From: Pirellula sp.
GTDB lineage: Bacteria > Planctomycetota > Planctomycetia > Pirellulales > Lacipirellulaceae
Assembly: GCA_013822725.1 (NCBI GenBank)
Contig: PNKX01000004.1
Location: 1-64,000, forward strand
Reading direction: 5' to 3'
DNA length: 64,000 nt
Shown: piece after piece, positions 16,467 through 25,553 of the stretch
How the letters are laid out: each line of letters starts with the position of its first letter
Position numbering within the stretch: position 1 is the stretch's first letter
Notes under the pieces: generated by a model
What the model was told of the DNA's origin: nothing
Database searches by the model: none
Seen by the model: only the letters and a program-made list of their open reading frames with translations
Position numbers and translations under genes: made by a program

Positions 16467-17677
16467 TTAGCTGACGGACGCTGGCTGCATAGGCTCTTCT
16501 GGAACTGCAGACGCCTTCGCAAAATCGGCTTCGGTGACGCGCCAGTACTGTTTCTGCGCCACCATCGTCGAGTGGCCAAGCCATTCGGCGGCGACGTGCG
16601 ACGGGTACTTTGCGGCTAGCTCCGTGGCCCGGGTGGCGCGCAGGTTTTGGAACAGCTTCGGCCAGGTCTTCAGCCTTGTCTTCGCGAAGATCCGCTCCAG
16701 CTGCGTCCGAAGGTTGGAATTGGCGTCGCGGTATCGTGTGAAGACGTGTGCCTTCGCGCGGTCTTCTGGCACCATCGCCAGGACGGCATCTTTCGCAAGC
16801 TCCCAAGCGTCTTCCAGGAAGGGGCGTGGTTCGGGAAAGATCGGGATTATCCGGGAGTCTCCGCCTTCGTGGTGCTCCGTCTTCGGGCTCCTCATGGTCA
16901 TTCTACCGTTGATCCAGTCGACGTCGATCCATTTCAGGGCCAGATGCTCGGACCGGCACCGCAGGCCGCCGTAGCGACTCAGCGCGAATACCAGTTGCCA
17001 TTGGACGTCGGGGCACTTGTCGAGCGCCTTGGCTGCGTCCTCCTGCAGGATGAAGTAGTCGCGCGAGCGGTTCGAGCGAATGGAGACGCCTTTCATTTCG
17101 CCAAAAGGGTTTTCAGTGATGAAACGCTTGCGCATCGCGGCCCTGAAGAATTGCCGCGCGAACCCGCAACGACGACGGACGGTGTTGTCGCCAAGCTTTT
17201 TTCGAACCGCGGTTCCGTCGGCGCACAACTCTCCTGCCACCAGCCAGCGCCGCCATTCATCTGCATCGCCGGACGTGATGTCAGCGAGCGGCTTCTGGGC
17301 GCCAAAGTACTCGACCAGACAACGCTTGGTCTACCAATAGTTCGATTCGGTCGTACCCTTCACGCCCGATCGGCCCACGATGTAGGCCTCCAGAAACACC
17401 CCCAGCGTCGACTTCTCCGCCGTGGCACGCATAGGAGCAGTCCTACCTTCGAGAGCTTGTCGTAGAGCAGCGATTCAAGCTTGCATACCCAGGCCGCCGT
17501 CTCAGCGTCCCAGCAAGCCTGGGAGATTGCCGCTGCGTTCAGCGACTCGACTTTCGCCTTGATCGTGTTAGCTTCCTTCTGGGGCATTTTCCCGAGTCAG
17601 ATCGATCGGCGTTTGCGGTTGCCAGCGACGAACCGAATTGTTCGGTTACCGGACTTGTCTTTAGCTAAACTAGCCAT
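16467..17677 (-). pseudogene. Tyrosine integrase, inactivated
   Basis: A phage-type tyrosine recombinase of about 400 codons from ATG 17677 (MASLAKDKSGNRTIRFVAGN). Catalytic-domain motifs are visible: RYGGLRCRSEHLALKW (first Arg), SPKTEHHEG (Lys), NLRATRATELA (second Arg), AEWLGHSTMVAQKQYW (His and Tyr). Three lesions inactivate it: TGA at 17597-17599 (from an Arg CGA, SI*LGKM), a frameshift near 17415-17440 between KLSKVGLL and EKSTLGVFLEAY, and TAG at 17331-17333 (NYW*TKRCLVEYF). The intact 3' part, from 17240, could still give a 257-aa fragment. With the HNH remnant it marks an old integrative element. Confidence 0.85.
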
Positions 17678-17764
17678 TTGCATCTACCTTTCTGTTAGGT
17701 CACAATCTGATTTCTTTCTTGACGCATCCAAACACTACTAATCATGCACCTTGGGAATTTGCTA

Positions 17765-18412
17765 ATGCGTTTTCTCACATTTTTTTCACTTCTCGTACTT
17801 GCAGTATTTCCGGTCGACACCGTAACTGGGGCGACTGTCTTTACTAACGAGGCGAACTTCTTAAGCAGCGCTGGCTCGGTCGAACTTGAGAGCTTTGAGA
17901 CGCTGCCCGCAATTCCCCCAGCGTCATTTCCAAGAGTTCCATCGATCGTGTCCGGTCCGCTAACGATTACAAATTCGACTGCGACGGCCGACTTTGGGAT
18001 GTTTAATCAGACGGCAATGCCCGGCCATGCCACCCACGGAACAAACTATTTGGTGTGGTTTGGGCAGACGTCGTCGAGTTCGATCACGTTTACATTCTCG
18101 ATCGCCCAAAGCGCGTTTGCCGCGAACATCGTTGATTTCGGATACCCGACGCATTCAACGTCATTAACGTTCTCTACTAACGCTGGCGACAACGGCGTTT
18201 CTGCAGTTGCACCAAAGCCGGAAGACAATGAACAATTCTTTGGCATCATTGGCGCGCCATTCACATCGATAACGTTTACGCGCGATACACAGGACGACGG
18301 TATCATCTTCGATGAAGTCTACTATCGTGCCGTGCCTGAATCAGGTGCGATTGCTCTCGGATGCGTTGCCGCGGTTGGAATAGCAGACATGTCTCGCCGC
18401 CGCCGCAAGTAG
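17765..18412 (+). CDS. PEP-CTERM sorting-domain secreted protein
   Basis: A secreted protein of 215 aa. ATG 17765 gives a signal peptide (MRFLTFFSLLVLAVFPVDTV); an ATG 21 nt earlier is also possible. The body is Thr/Ser-rich beta structure (SSSSITFTFSIAQSAFA, SITFTRDTQDDGIIFDEVYY). The C-terminus VPESGAIALGCVAAVGIADM followed by SRRRRK is a PEP-CTERM anchor: V-P-E, a transmembrane segment and a basic tail, processed by an exosortase-type system. Similar proteins are exported matrix or surface components; the ligand is unknown. It stands alone beside the integrase remnant. Confidence 0.8.
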   Translation: MRFLTFFSLLVLAVFPVDTVTGATVFTNEANFLSSAGSVELESFETLPAIPPASFPRVPSIVSGPLTITNSTATADFGMFNQTAMPGHATHGTNYLVWFGQTSSSSITFTFSIAQSAFAANIVDFGYPTHSTSLTFSTNAGDNGVSAVAPKPEDNEQFFGIIGAPFTSITFTRDTQDDGIIFDEVYYRAVPESGAIALGCVAAVGIADMSRRRRK

Positions 18413-18926
18413 TCCCGCCGCCGGTATTTCAGAGTTGCATCATGTCACCGCGACGGCGGAAGCCTTGATGCGGTTCTTACGCTTCATGCGACACTGCTTG
18501 GAACGCTTCGGACCGCCGAACGTGCGGGCGTTCATCAGCTGCGCGCCGCGAATGGCTGGGGCATTCGACAGTCCTTATTGTCGAATCGCAACGTCTGCCC
18601 CGTTGGCTAGCTAACCGAGTAGAACTCGCAGCAGTCGCCCGCAAGCAAATGAGCTGTCGGCAAGTCGAAGAACTCGCCGTACAGTCTACCGTTATTCCGC
18701 CACACGATGTGACAGAACCCCTCGTTGGACACAATAGCCCGGTTGCCGGGCAGGATCTCAGCACGCGGAAATTGTGCTCGGACGCATCTGACATCCTTTC
18801 CAATCGAAGCATAACTAAGTATTTACCACGCCTGTTATCCTAATTTGACATTGCCAAGTTACAGTATCCAATCCGGCAAATCATTGCCAATTGACAATAG
18901 GTCTTTGACTGCTTTGAGTTGCAGCT
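18413..18926. other. Degenerate stretch with a cryptic minus-strand frame
   Basis: No intact gene. On the minus strand (about 18830 to 18605) a stop-terminated frame without a start reads RAEILPGNRAIVSNEGFCHI, then VWRNNGRLYGEFFDLPTAHL and LAGDCCEFYSV. It looks protein-like but unrecognised and is probably the end of a decayed gene. The rest, including an AT-rich spacer at 18820-18920, likely contains the promoter of the XRE gene. Confidence 0.4.
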
Positions 18927-19154
18927 ATGGGAGAGATCGCCGATCAACTGCTCGTACGACTGAGCGCTTCGCTTGAAAGCATGTCACTCAATCAGTTATC
19001 GCGAGATACAGGGGTTGACGTCGCGATTCTTCATCGCTGGCTGAAAGGCGAGCGTTCCATTAGTCTCGACAATGCAGATAAGCTCGTTGCGTACTACGGC
19101 CTCAAGCTAGATTCCTCTTCGCCAAGGCGAAAAAAACCGCCGGCGAAGAAATAG
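18927..19154 (+). CDS. Small XRE-type helix-turn-helix protein
   Basis: A 75-aa DNA-binding protein. The helix-turn-helix covers nearly the whole chain: LNQLSRDTGVDVAILHRWLK is the recognition region, with NADKLVAYYGLKL as helix 4-5, and a basic tail (SPRRKKPPAKK). It resembles Cro/CI-type regulators of mobile elements. Its place between the integrase remnant and an excisionase-sized protein suggests it belonged to the same element. Operator unknown. Confidence 0.8.
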   Translation: MGEIADQLLVRLSASLESMSLNQLSRDTGVDVAILHRWLKGERSISLDNADKLVAYYGLKLDSSSPRRKKPPAKK

Positions 19155-19299
19155 CTCATGCGCGGGCGGGGGAGCGTCGTATGCGGCTTTTAAGGCCGCG
19201 GACGCGCGACCTCTTCTTCCGTCCGTAACCTCTCTCAGCCAGTTCACGGTCGATCTGCGCAGCTTTACGCGAGGTCATGCCGGGTACGAGTGCCTGACC

Positions 19300-19503
19300 T
19301 TAGCCAAGTGGCGGGTTCAGCGCACGCAAGTATGCCTCAACCCATGCAATAATCGTGCGGCGAAGCCGCGGGCTCACCTTAACCTTTTTAAGGCGCGGAC
19401 CAGTTACCTTGTTCGCGAGGCGGCGAACAGAGTTCAAATCCATTGCCAGCAGTTTGCCGGCGTCTTTCAGCGTGATTAGCGGGCCGTCGCTTTCGAGGTC
19501 CAT
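19300..19503 (-). CDS. Small helix-turn-helix / excisionase-like protein
   Basis: A 67-aa protein: ITLKDAGKLLAMDLNSVRRL looks like the MerR/excisionase-type winged HTH start, followed by a basic stretch (RLKKVKVSPRLRRTIIAWVE). Size and composition fit an AlpA/Xis-like factor that would assist the nearby tyrosine integrase. No partner gene is coupled to it. Assignment is by pattern only. Confidence 0.5.
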   Translation of the reverse strand: MDLESDGPLITLKDAGKLLAMDLNSVRRLANKVTGPRLKKVKVSPRLRRTIIAWVEAYLRALNPPLG

Positions 19504-20053
19504 CGCAGTCTCATACTTCAGGTGGCAAAGCAGCTAGACTACATCACCGACCGCGGGGAGAAAATCGGGGGGAGAAACCAACTATTGCCCCACCTGGTGC
19601 AACATGTTGACGAGCCCGAAGAGTTAAACTGCCGCGGTGAATAGGGTTAGAGTGTGCAGTTCGTGTCCTATGTCGACTGCTTGCGAGATACTTGCGATGA
19701 CGTCACGATTAGCACGATAAGCGAGCCATCGGAACCACTCGAAACCGTAAGCGATCTCGTCAACTACATCGTTGCTGCAGGCGAGAGTGGGGCCGTCGAT
19801 GCGAAGGCGCTAAGTCAAAGTGTTCTTCCCACTCTGGTACGTATCACTCATCTTCGCCCTCGCTGCCGTCGGCGTTCTTCGCTTCCGCCGCCAATTCAGC
19901 ATTCGCTCGGCCCCGGTGGCCACAACCGTCGTGGCGGCGTTAATCGGGATGGCGGTTATCCTGTAATCATGAGATTTATCCGATACGCACTGGCGACGAT
20001 CTGTTTCGCGGCGAGCGTCGGCGGTGGGGCTGTAACGGAGACCATCGAACGAT
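19504..20053. other. Intergenic region with an unsupported open frame
   Basis: A GTG-started frame (19654-20124) runs across this stretch. Its first ~60 codons (VSDLVNYIVAAGESGAVDAK) could be coding, but the rest is arginine-rich noise overlapping the next gene, and no ribosome site is seen. Nothing else is recognised. Confidence 0.3.
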
Positions 20054-20529
20054 ATGAGATTTCAACTTCGATCAATTCTCGTCGTCGCCTTACTGGCGGC
20101 GGCACTGTTCGCGCCACTGGCTAAGCCGTCTCAATATTGGGCGATGCTCCTGCCAATGATCGCCGCCGCTTTCACGACGCTTATTACCGCTAAAGCGGTC
20201 GCTCTTCCAGATCGACTGTTCTGGCGAGCAATGCCGCTTGGCGTATTTGCTTACATGTTTTCCGTACAATTCAATAGTTGCTTCACTGGCAACGACCCTA
20301 TCGTGGCCGCAACTTTTGGAATGACGAGTTTGGACTCCCGCTCTTCAAACTTTTGCATAGCGAATCAGCATTCATTAGCAATCGACAAGGGCTAGTCGAC
20401 TACGATCTCGTCAGCTCCTATCTCTGGGTGTACGTCGTGGCCGCTGTTGTTCTGTCAACCATCATCGCGCAAGTGGTCGTCAACTGGAGGAAGGTCGAGA
20501 GGAGCCGTTCAACGTTGAGAGATGTGTGA
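20054..20529 (+). pseudogene. Small membrane protein with a frameshift
   Basis: From ATG 20054, residues MRFQLRSILVVALLAAALFA begin an N-terminal membrane segment of the kind common in small planctomycete membrane proteins. Two more hydrophobic stretches follow (YWAMLLPMIAAAFTTLITA, MPLGVFAYMFSV). After IVAATF, near 20312, the coherent sequence continues one frame over: WNDEFGLPLFKLLHSE, then DLVSSYLWVYVVAAVVLSTI as a last membrane helix. The shift lies at a TTTT run; one extra T would restore a single frame of about 158 codons. Either a genuine null allele or a sequencing error. Confidence 0.65.
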
Positions 20530-20799
20530 TTGTGAAATTCCTCCTCACCCGCCGCCACGGAGGCAGATGGGCTAAGCCTGACCTCATCGGCAAATCAACC
20601 CAGGGCATGTGTGATATCGAATGGAGAAGCCAAAAGCTTAAAATTGTTGCCGGCGTCGCGGCCGTCGCGGCGATTCGCATGAGGTCGGTTCAGGCTGCGG
20701 CAGGAACAAAACCACGAACTATCAATCTTACAACACAAGTGTTGAACGCCATGCGACGCAGCTTGAACGTCCGAGTGTCATTCGGCTCATTAAAGAGAT

Positions 20800-23700
20800 T
20801 TACTTCGCCTGCCAAATTAGCATGTCAACGAAGCCGTCTGGCACGTTCCGGTAACCGACGGCCAACCGATCCCCCAGCGTTGAGAGGTCCAAACTGCACC
20901 GCCCGACGTTAACGCCATCCCACGCTGGATCGAAAAGCACGCCAAACAAACGAGCGTGTTTAACGGACCACATCCGAATGATCCCTGTTTGCGACGCGGA
21001 CGCTAAAGTCGATCCATCCTCCGAGAAAATCAAATCGGCCACGCCTGTTTCGTGGCCTCGCAATTCGGCGGCAAGTTTTTCGTCGTGAAGATTCCATAAT
21101 CTCACCGCGCCGTCTCGATGGCCTGAAGCCAGCAGCTGATTGTCGGAGCTAAAGCACAAGCCGTCGACTTCTCCGCGCATTTTGAACTGCGCCGTCTGCT
21201 CATAGCTAGGGCGCCGTACGACGGTAATACTTCCCAAATCGTCGCCGAACGCAATGAATTCGCCGTCGCGGGAGTAGCAGATCGATAGCGTGACGCCTGG
21301 TCCAATGTCGGCGTGAAAGGTTTCAGCACAGGTCGTCGAGTTAAGAATGGTCAGATGCGCCGGTCCCACCAAAGCCAGTTCTTCTCGACTGGGCGAATAG
21401 GCCACCCTCTCGGGGCGCTCCCGCAGTTTCGTGGTACGCGCCTCCGCTCCAGTGAGGCCCACTGTGACCAACGCGGGTTCGTCCCGAGCGATGATTGAAA
21501 ACTCGTCGCTTCGACGCGACCAGACTGGATCGATGAACGCCGCGCCGGGCTGCCGCCAGCGAAACGTCGCCGAGCCGCTATCCACATTGATCGCTCCGTA
21601 ACCGGTGAGGCTCGAGTAAGCGACATGCTTTCCATCCGGAGAGAGCGAGGCGCCAGTTAGTCCGGCGTCCCCGGATTGCAGCGATGAAGGCCGGTGTCGA
21701 GGCAATTTCCATAGGCGAATCGCTCCATCGCTGCCGGCCGTCGCAAGCAGCCTCGCATCGACGAATTTTAGGCTTAACAACTCGCCCTCGTGAGCATGCA
21801 CGATGTGAGGGCGCACATTGATTGCAGTTTCGCCACGCTGCAATTCGATCAAGAATACTTCGAACACGCCGTCTCGATAGCCAATGCCAATAGACGAGCC
21901 ATCGGGGGAAATGGCCACGTCGGTGAGCCGATCGCGGGACACGGGCGTCTGCGCGACCATTTTTCCCGACTTCGATTCAAACAAGAACGCGGTCGAGTCG
22001 TACCTTTCGCCAGCCAGAATATACTCCCCGCATTGTGACGATCGGGCCACGGTCAATTGCCCGCGGTGACTCGCATCGACAGAAACGTCGAGTTCACGCA
22101 GCACTTCCATTGAATTTGGGTCCACGAACTGAATCACGCCAACGGCCGCGTCATTGTGTCGCGGGCGACGATTCGGCAAGAGAATCGCTCCTTCTCGCGA
22201 TACGTCTAGCGATTCAATGCGGGCGTCGGACGGAGTGGTCGACACTTTACGATCGTCAAGCGATAACGTCATCAATTCGTGATAACGAGCTCCGGCAAAT
22301 AGCTTCTTGCCGTCAGGACTGAATGCCAATGACTCGAACGTAAAATCATTGCGCAAGACTTCGGCCGGCGCGCTCTCACTCTCCAAGTCGCAGAGATACG
22401 CGCTCGTGGAGCCGACGGCCACCCACTTACCGTCACTGGAAACGGCGATGGAATTGAGAGGCTCGTCGCACACCTTGACGGTTCGCAGCAGTTTTCCGTC
22501 GGCCAGTTCCCAGATGCGCAGCATGCCGTCGGCGCCTACGCTCGCGAGTCGTCGGTGATCTGGGAAAACGGCGATCTCGTTGACCGGACCTACATGGCCC
22601 AGTAGTTCGAGATATTCCGCAGGAACAATTGTTTCGTGCAGAAGACGCCATTCCAATCCACGCCGATCCTTTTGCCATGTACTGGGGGCATGCCGTGCTA
22701 AGATTTCGCTTGCTTCTGCAGTCGCCCCTTTCTCCCATGCCGAGTAAGCAGCGCTGACATCCGCCACGTACAGCAAATCAGCCGTATCGCGCAACGACCG
22801 TTGGATCAACAACGTACTGACGCCTAGTAAGAGAATTAGCAGCCCCCCGAAAACGAGACTTGCATGGGCAAGCGTCTTGTGCCTCTTCGCCCACTTGGCA
22901 AATCGATCCGCTATCTTCGCGCGGCGCGCACGTATTGGTTGATGTGTTAGAAACCGCTGCAGGTCCGCTGCAAACTCGCCTGCCGAGGCGTAACGCGCGG
23001 AAGGCTCTTTTTCGATCGCCTTGGCGATGACCGTCTCTAGATCAATGGGGATCCGGGGATCGATGAGGCGGAGCGGGCGCGGTTCTTGCTCCATGATTTG
23101 ATGCAACACGATCGGATGATCGCCGCCGTCGTACGCTGGCTTCAATGCCAGCATTTCGTACAGGGTGACGCCCAGAGAATAGACATCGACCTGTGGATTA
23201 GCCCCGGAGCCTCCTTTTAATCGTTCAGGGCTCGTATATCGCAACGTGCCAACAAGATCGCCGGTATACGTCATCCCTGCATCGTCATTTAGCCGCGCCA
23301 ACCCGAAATCGGTGATCCACAGCTTTCCTGTCGAGTCGACAATAAGATTGGCGGGCTTAATGTCACGATGGATCACTCCTCGCTCGTGCGAGTAGTGCAG
23401 AGCTTCGGCGGCTTGAATCCCCCAGTTGCTTGTTCTGGCGAAGTATTGTTCTGCGGCCCACAGCGAAGCCCCAGTCGATCTAAAGAATGCTTCAGTCTCT
23501 ACCACGGGCTCGTCAGGAGCCGCCCACGAGGAAATGATTGGCTCTTCACTAGACGTTCCGCCGTGGTCCGCACTGCTTGAGGCCGTCGCCACAGTTCGTT
23601 GAGCGTATAATTCCGCCAAACTGACGCCGCGTATCAATTGCATGGCGTAGTAGTGGACGTTCTGCTCACAACCAATGGAAAAAATCGGCACAATGTGAGG

Positions 23701-24105
23701 ATGTTCCAGCGTGGCGGCCGTTCGCGCCTCCAGCTCGAATCTCGCCAGACGCGCATCATCAAGAAATGCCGCCTGCGGCAAGACTTTCAGGGCGACGCGT
23801 CGCTGCAGCGACAGCTGCTCCGCCTCATAGACCACCCCCATTCCGCCCCGACCAATTTCGCGAACGATGCGAAAGTCGCCTAAGACGGCGGCCTTAGGCA
23901 ACGTAGCCGCAGCGAATGAGGCGTTGCTGGAGGGCCAGACTCGATGAAGTAGATCCACGCAGGCGATTGCTCCGCCGTCACTGACATGTGCCTCGGGATG
24001 CAATGCCTGCGTCGAGGCCCCATGGCCCTTCGCTTTGTCATACCCCACCAGCAGGTCGACGACTGGAATCGACGGCGCCTCTGAATCGGAACCATGTCCA
24101 ATCAC
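20800..24105 (-). CDS. Membrane Ser/Thr protein kinase with WD40 repeats
   Basis: An 1101-aa kinase, starting at GTG 24105, which overlaps the sigma-factor stop as GTGA; an ATG at 24189 lies deep inside the sigma gene and is unlikely. Kinase motifs: IGRGGMGVVYEAE (about residue 83), ALKVL Lys near 107, HRDIKPANLIVD near 246, DFGLA, GTLRYTSPERL. One transmembrane helix at about 414-435 (LVFGGLLILLLGVSTLLIQ). The outer ~660 residues hold WD40-type repeats, for example NEIAVFPDHRRLASVGADGM and LLASGHRDGAVRLWNL. The ECF gene plus overlapping kinase forms a likely signalling unit in which the kinase modulates the sigma factor. Confidence 0.9.
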   Translation of the reverse strand: MIGHGSDSEAPSIPVVDLLVGYDKAKGHGASTQALHPEAHVSDGGAIACVDLLHRVWPSSNASFAAATLPKAAVLGDFRIVREIGRGGMGVVYEAEQLSLQRRVALKVLPQAAFLDDARLARFELEARTAATLEHPHIVPIFSIGCEQNVHYYAMQLIRGVSLAELYAQRTVATASSSADHGGTSSEEPIISSWAAPDEPVVETEAFFRSTGASLWAAEQYFARTSNWGIQAAEALHYSHERGVIHRDIKPANLIVDSTGKLWITDFGLARLNDDAGMTYTGDLVGTLRYTSPERLKGGSGANPQVDVYSLGVTLYEMLALKPAYDGGDHPIVLHQIMEQEPRPLRLIDPRIPIDLETVIAKAIEKEPSARYASAGEFAADLQRFLTHQPIRARRAKIADRFAKWAKRHKTLAHASLVFGGLLILLLGVSTLLIQRSLRDTADLLYVADVSAAYSAWEKGATAEASEILARHAPSTWQKDRRGLEWRLLHETIVPAEYLELLGHVGPVNEIAVFPDHRRLASVGADGMLRIWELADGKLLRTVKVCDEPLNSIAVSSDGKWVAVGSTSAYLCDLESESAPAEVLRNDFTFESLAFSPDGKKLFAGARYHELMTLSLDDRKVSTTPSDARIESLDVSREGAILLPNRRPRHNDAAVGVIQFVDPNSMEVLRELDVSVDASHRGQLTVARSSQCGEYILAGERYDSTAFLFESKSGKMVAQTPVSRDRLTDVAISPDGSSIGIGYRDGVFEVFLIELQRGETAINVRPHIVHAHEGELLSLKFVDARLLATAGSDGAIRLWKLPRHRPSSLQSGDAGLTGASLSPDGKHVAYSSLTGYGAINVDSGSATFRWRQPGAAFIDPVWSRRSDEFSIIARDEPALVTVGLTGAEARTTKLRERPERVAYSPSREELALVGPAHLTILNSTTCAETFHADIGPGVTLSICYSRDGEFIAFGDDLGSITVVRRPSYEQTAQFKMRGEVDGLCFSSDNQLLASGHRDGAVRLWNLHDEKLAAELRGHETGVADLIFSEDGSTLASASQTGIIRMWSVKHARLFGVLFDPAWDGVNVGRCSLDLSTLGDRLAVGYRNVPDGFVDMLIWQAK

Positions 24106-24713
24106 GTGGCGCCACCTGAAGTATTCAACTTCGTTGCTAGTCGCTTCACAGCCCGAGCCCACAGCTTTTGAGCTGCTTCCTCCGTACAATCGAGCGCTTG
24201 AGCGACCTCGTCAAACGACAAATGGAGTTCGTTGCGCAGCCGTATGGCGAGTTCTTGACGCGGCGGCAATGACCGGAGCACCGCTTCCAGCCGCTGCAAC
24301 TCTTCGTGAGCCATGAGCACGCGACTGGGAGTCTCCACCTTCGCAGGGGCTCCGTCAATATTCCAGCTGCCGCTGCTCCGTTCCGGCTGTTCGCGCGCCA
24401 GGTCCCGCTTGTCAGTGCCGCGAAACCTGCGGTTGGCGTTCTGGAGTCGGTGCCGAAGGATGCCTTGCAACCAAGCGATCAATTCGCCTCGAGTGCTCCC
24501 TTTGAAGCCAGCGATCCCTTCGAACGCACGTAGAAACGTCTCTTGAACAATATCCGAAGGACTGACTTTTACGGAAAGATGGGCGTCCAGCTGCTGCTCG
24601 GCGCGGCGATGGAAATAGGCGCGCAGCCCATGAAATAGCTCATCGATCGCGTCTCGGTCCCCGCGACGTGCGGCGTCGATGCGGGATTCCCAAACACTAG
24701 GGGACGATTCCAT
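24102..24713 (-). CDS. ECF RNA polymerase sigma factor
   Basis: A 203-aa ECF sigma factor of the planctomycete kinase-linked type. Region 2 is seen in AYFHRRAEQQLDAHLSVKVS and PSDIVQETFLRAFEGIAGFK; region 4 in LRSLPPRQELAIRLRNELHL with FDEVAQALDCTEEAAQKLWA as its HTH. ATG 24713 is preferred (MESSPSVWESRIDAARRGDR) over the upstream TTG at 24809. No anti-sigma factor is present; the overlapping downstream gene encodes a Ser/Thr kinase, matching the known pattern of ECF groups controlled by phosphorylation. The 280-bp spacer upstream probably contains an autoregulated promoter. Confidence 0.9.
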   Translation of the reverse strand: MESSPSVWESRIDAARRGDRDAIDELFHGLRAYFHRRAEQQLDAHLSVKVSPSDIVQETFLRAFEGIAGFKGSTRGELIAWLQGILRHRLQNANRRFRGTDKRDLAREQPERSSGSWNIDGAPAKVETPSRVLMAHEELQRLEAVLRSLPPRQELAIRLRNELHLSFDEVAQALDCTEEAAQKLWARAVKRLATKLNTSGGAT

Positions 24714-24992
24714 GACGAGCGGCAGATTAGGCGGTTTCGAGGGTTTCACCTTGGATTCAAAGGCTGCACTAGTAACGGCTTTTATGCCTAGCTGTCGGCG
24801 AAAAGTCAAATAAGTCGCAACTTCGGCCAGCTTGAGCCGTTGGCACCAGTTCCAGTAACCAGGGACCGCTAGCGTAGCAACGGATTTTCGGCGCCAATTT
24901 TCGTCGGTTTTCTCAAATTTAGGCGCCTTTATTGATGGGGGCGTCCCTTGCTAACGCTGGGTGGCTTGCCCCGCTTCCTCAGCTGACAGCGT

Positions 24993-25370
24993 ATGGCCCC
25001 GAAAAGCAACCGAAACGACCTGTTTTCAATGAGATTTGACATTCATTTCACCCATGGACCGCTGGACGGTTTGTCTCTGGATGGCGACACGTCGGATACA
25101 GATGCCGACAACTCGTTTGCCAGCCAATGCTTCCGCGGATCTAGCGCCGGATCCATCGGAGCGACGTTCGAGACCTTCGACCCGCGCCTGCTGACGGCAA
25201 AGGGTTTGGGACCAACGAGAGCTAGGTTGCATCATTACGGCGTTGAGAGCGCAACCTCCTACAGCGTCTCCAATGGCTTTGCAATTGTCCCAGTGCACGT
25301 TGAAGTGAGGGCTGTTTATCAAGGGCCCTCCGATCGTTACGCAGTATTGGAAGTTTGGCGTCAAGAATAG
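24993..25370 (+). CDS. Hypothetical protein
   Basis: A 125-aa acidic soluble protein with no recognised family. It opens with a beta-strand-like HFTHGPLDGLSLDG, has an acidic low-complexity patch (DTSDTDADN) and ends VHVEVRAVYQGPSDRYAVLE. An internal ATG at 25029 (MRFDIHFTHGPLDG) may be the true start, since no ribosome site favours either. Divergent from the sigma factor and unlinked to other genes. Confidence 0.5.
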   Translation: MAPKSNRNDLFSMRFDIHFTHGPLDGLSLDGDTSDTDADNSFASQCFRGSSAGSIGATFETFDPRLLTAKGLGPTRARLHHYGVESATSYSVSNGFAIVPVHVEVRAVYQGPSDRYAVLEVWRQE

Positions 25371-25553
25371 GCCGCGGCGGCCTACGGGAGCCATGACTTG
25401 CTGCGTGGGCCCGGCGCGAAGGAAAAGAGTGCAATTTTTCACGGCTAGCATAAATCCTCTGAAATTCACTCCTATTGAGCGCGACCAGAGGCCACCAATT
25501 CTCAGTTGAGACTCAATCCGGATAGACCTTCCTAATTAAAGAAATCAGTTGCA

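Noticed and set aside
19654..20124. GTG-started frame of 156 codons
   Set aside because: The second half is Arg-rich and overlaps the better-supported membrane protein; no ribosome site and no family.
24105..24189. Upstream ATG start of the Ser/Thr kinase
   Set aside because: The extra 28 codons lie inside the sigma-factor gene; the GTGA overlap gives a better start.
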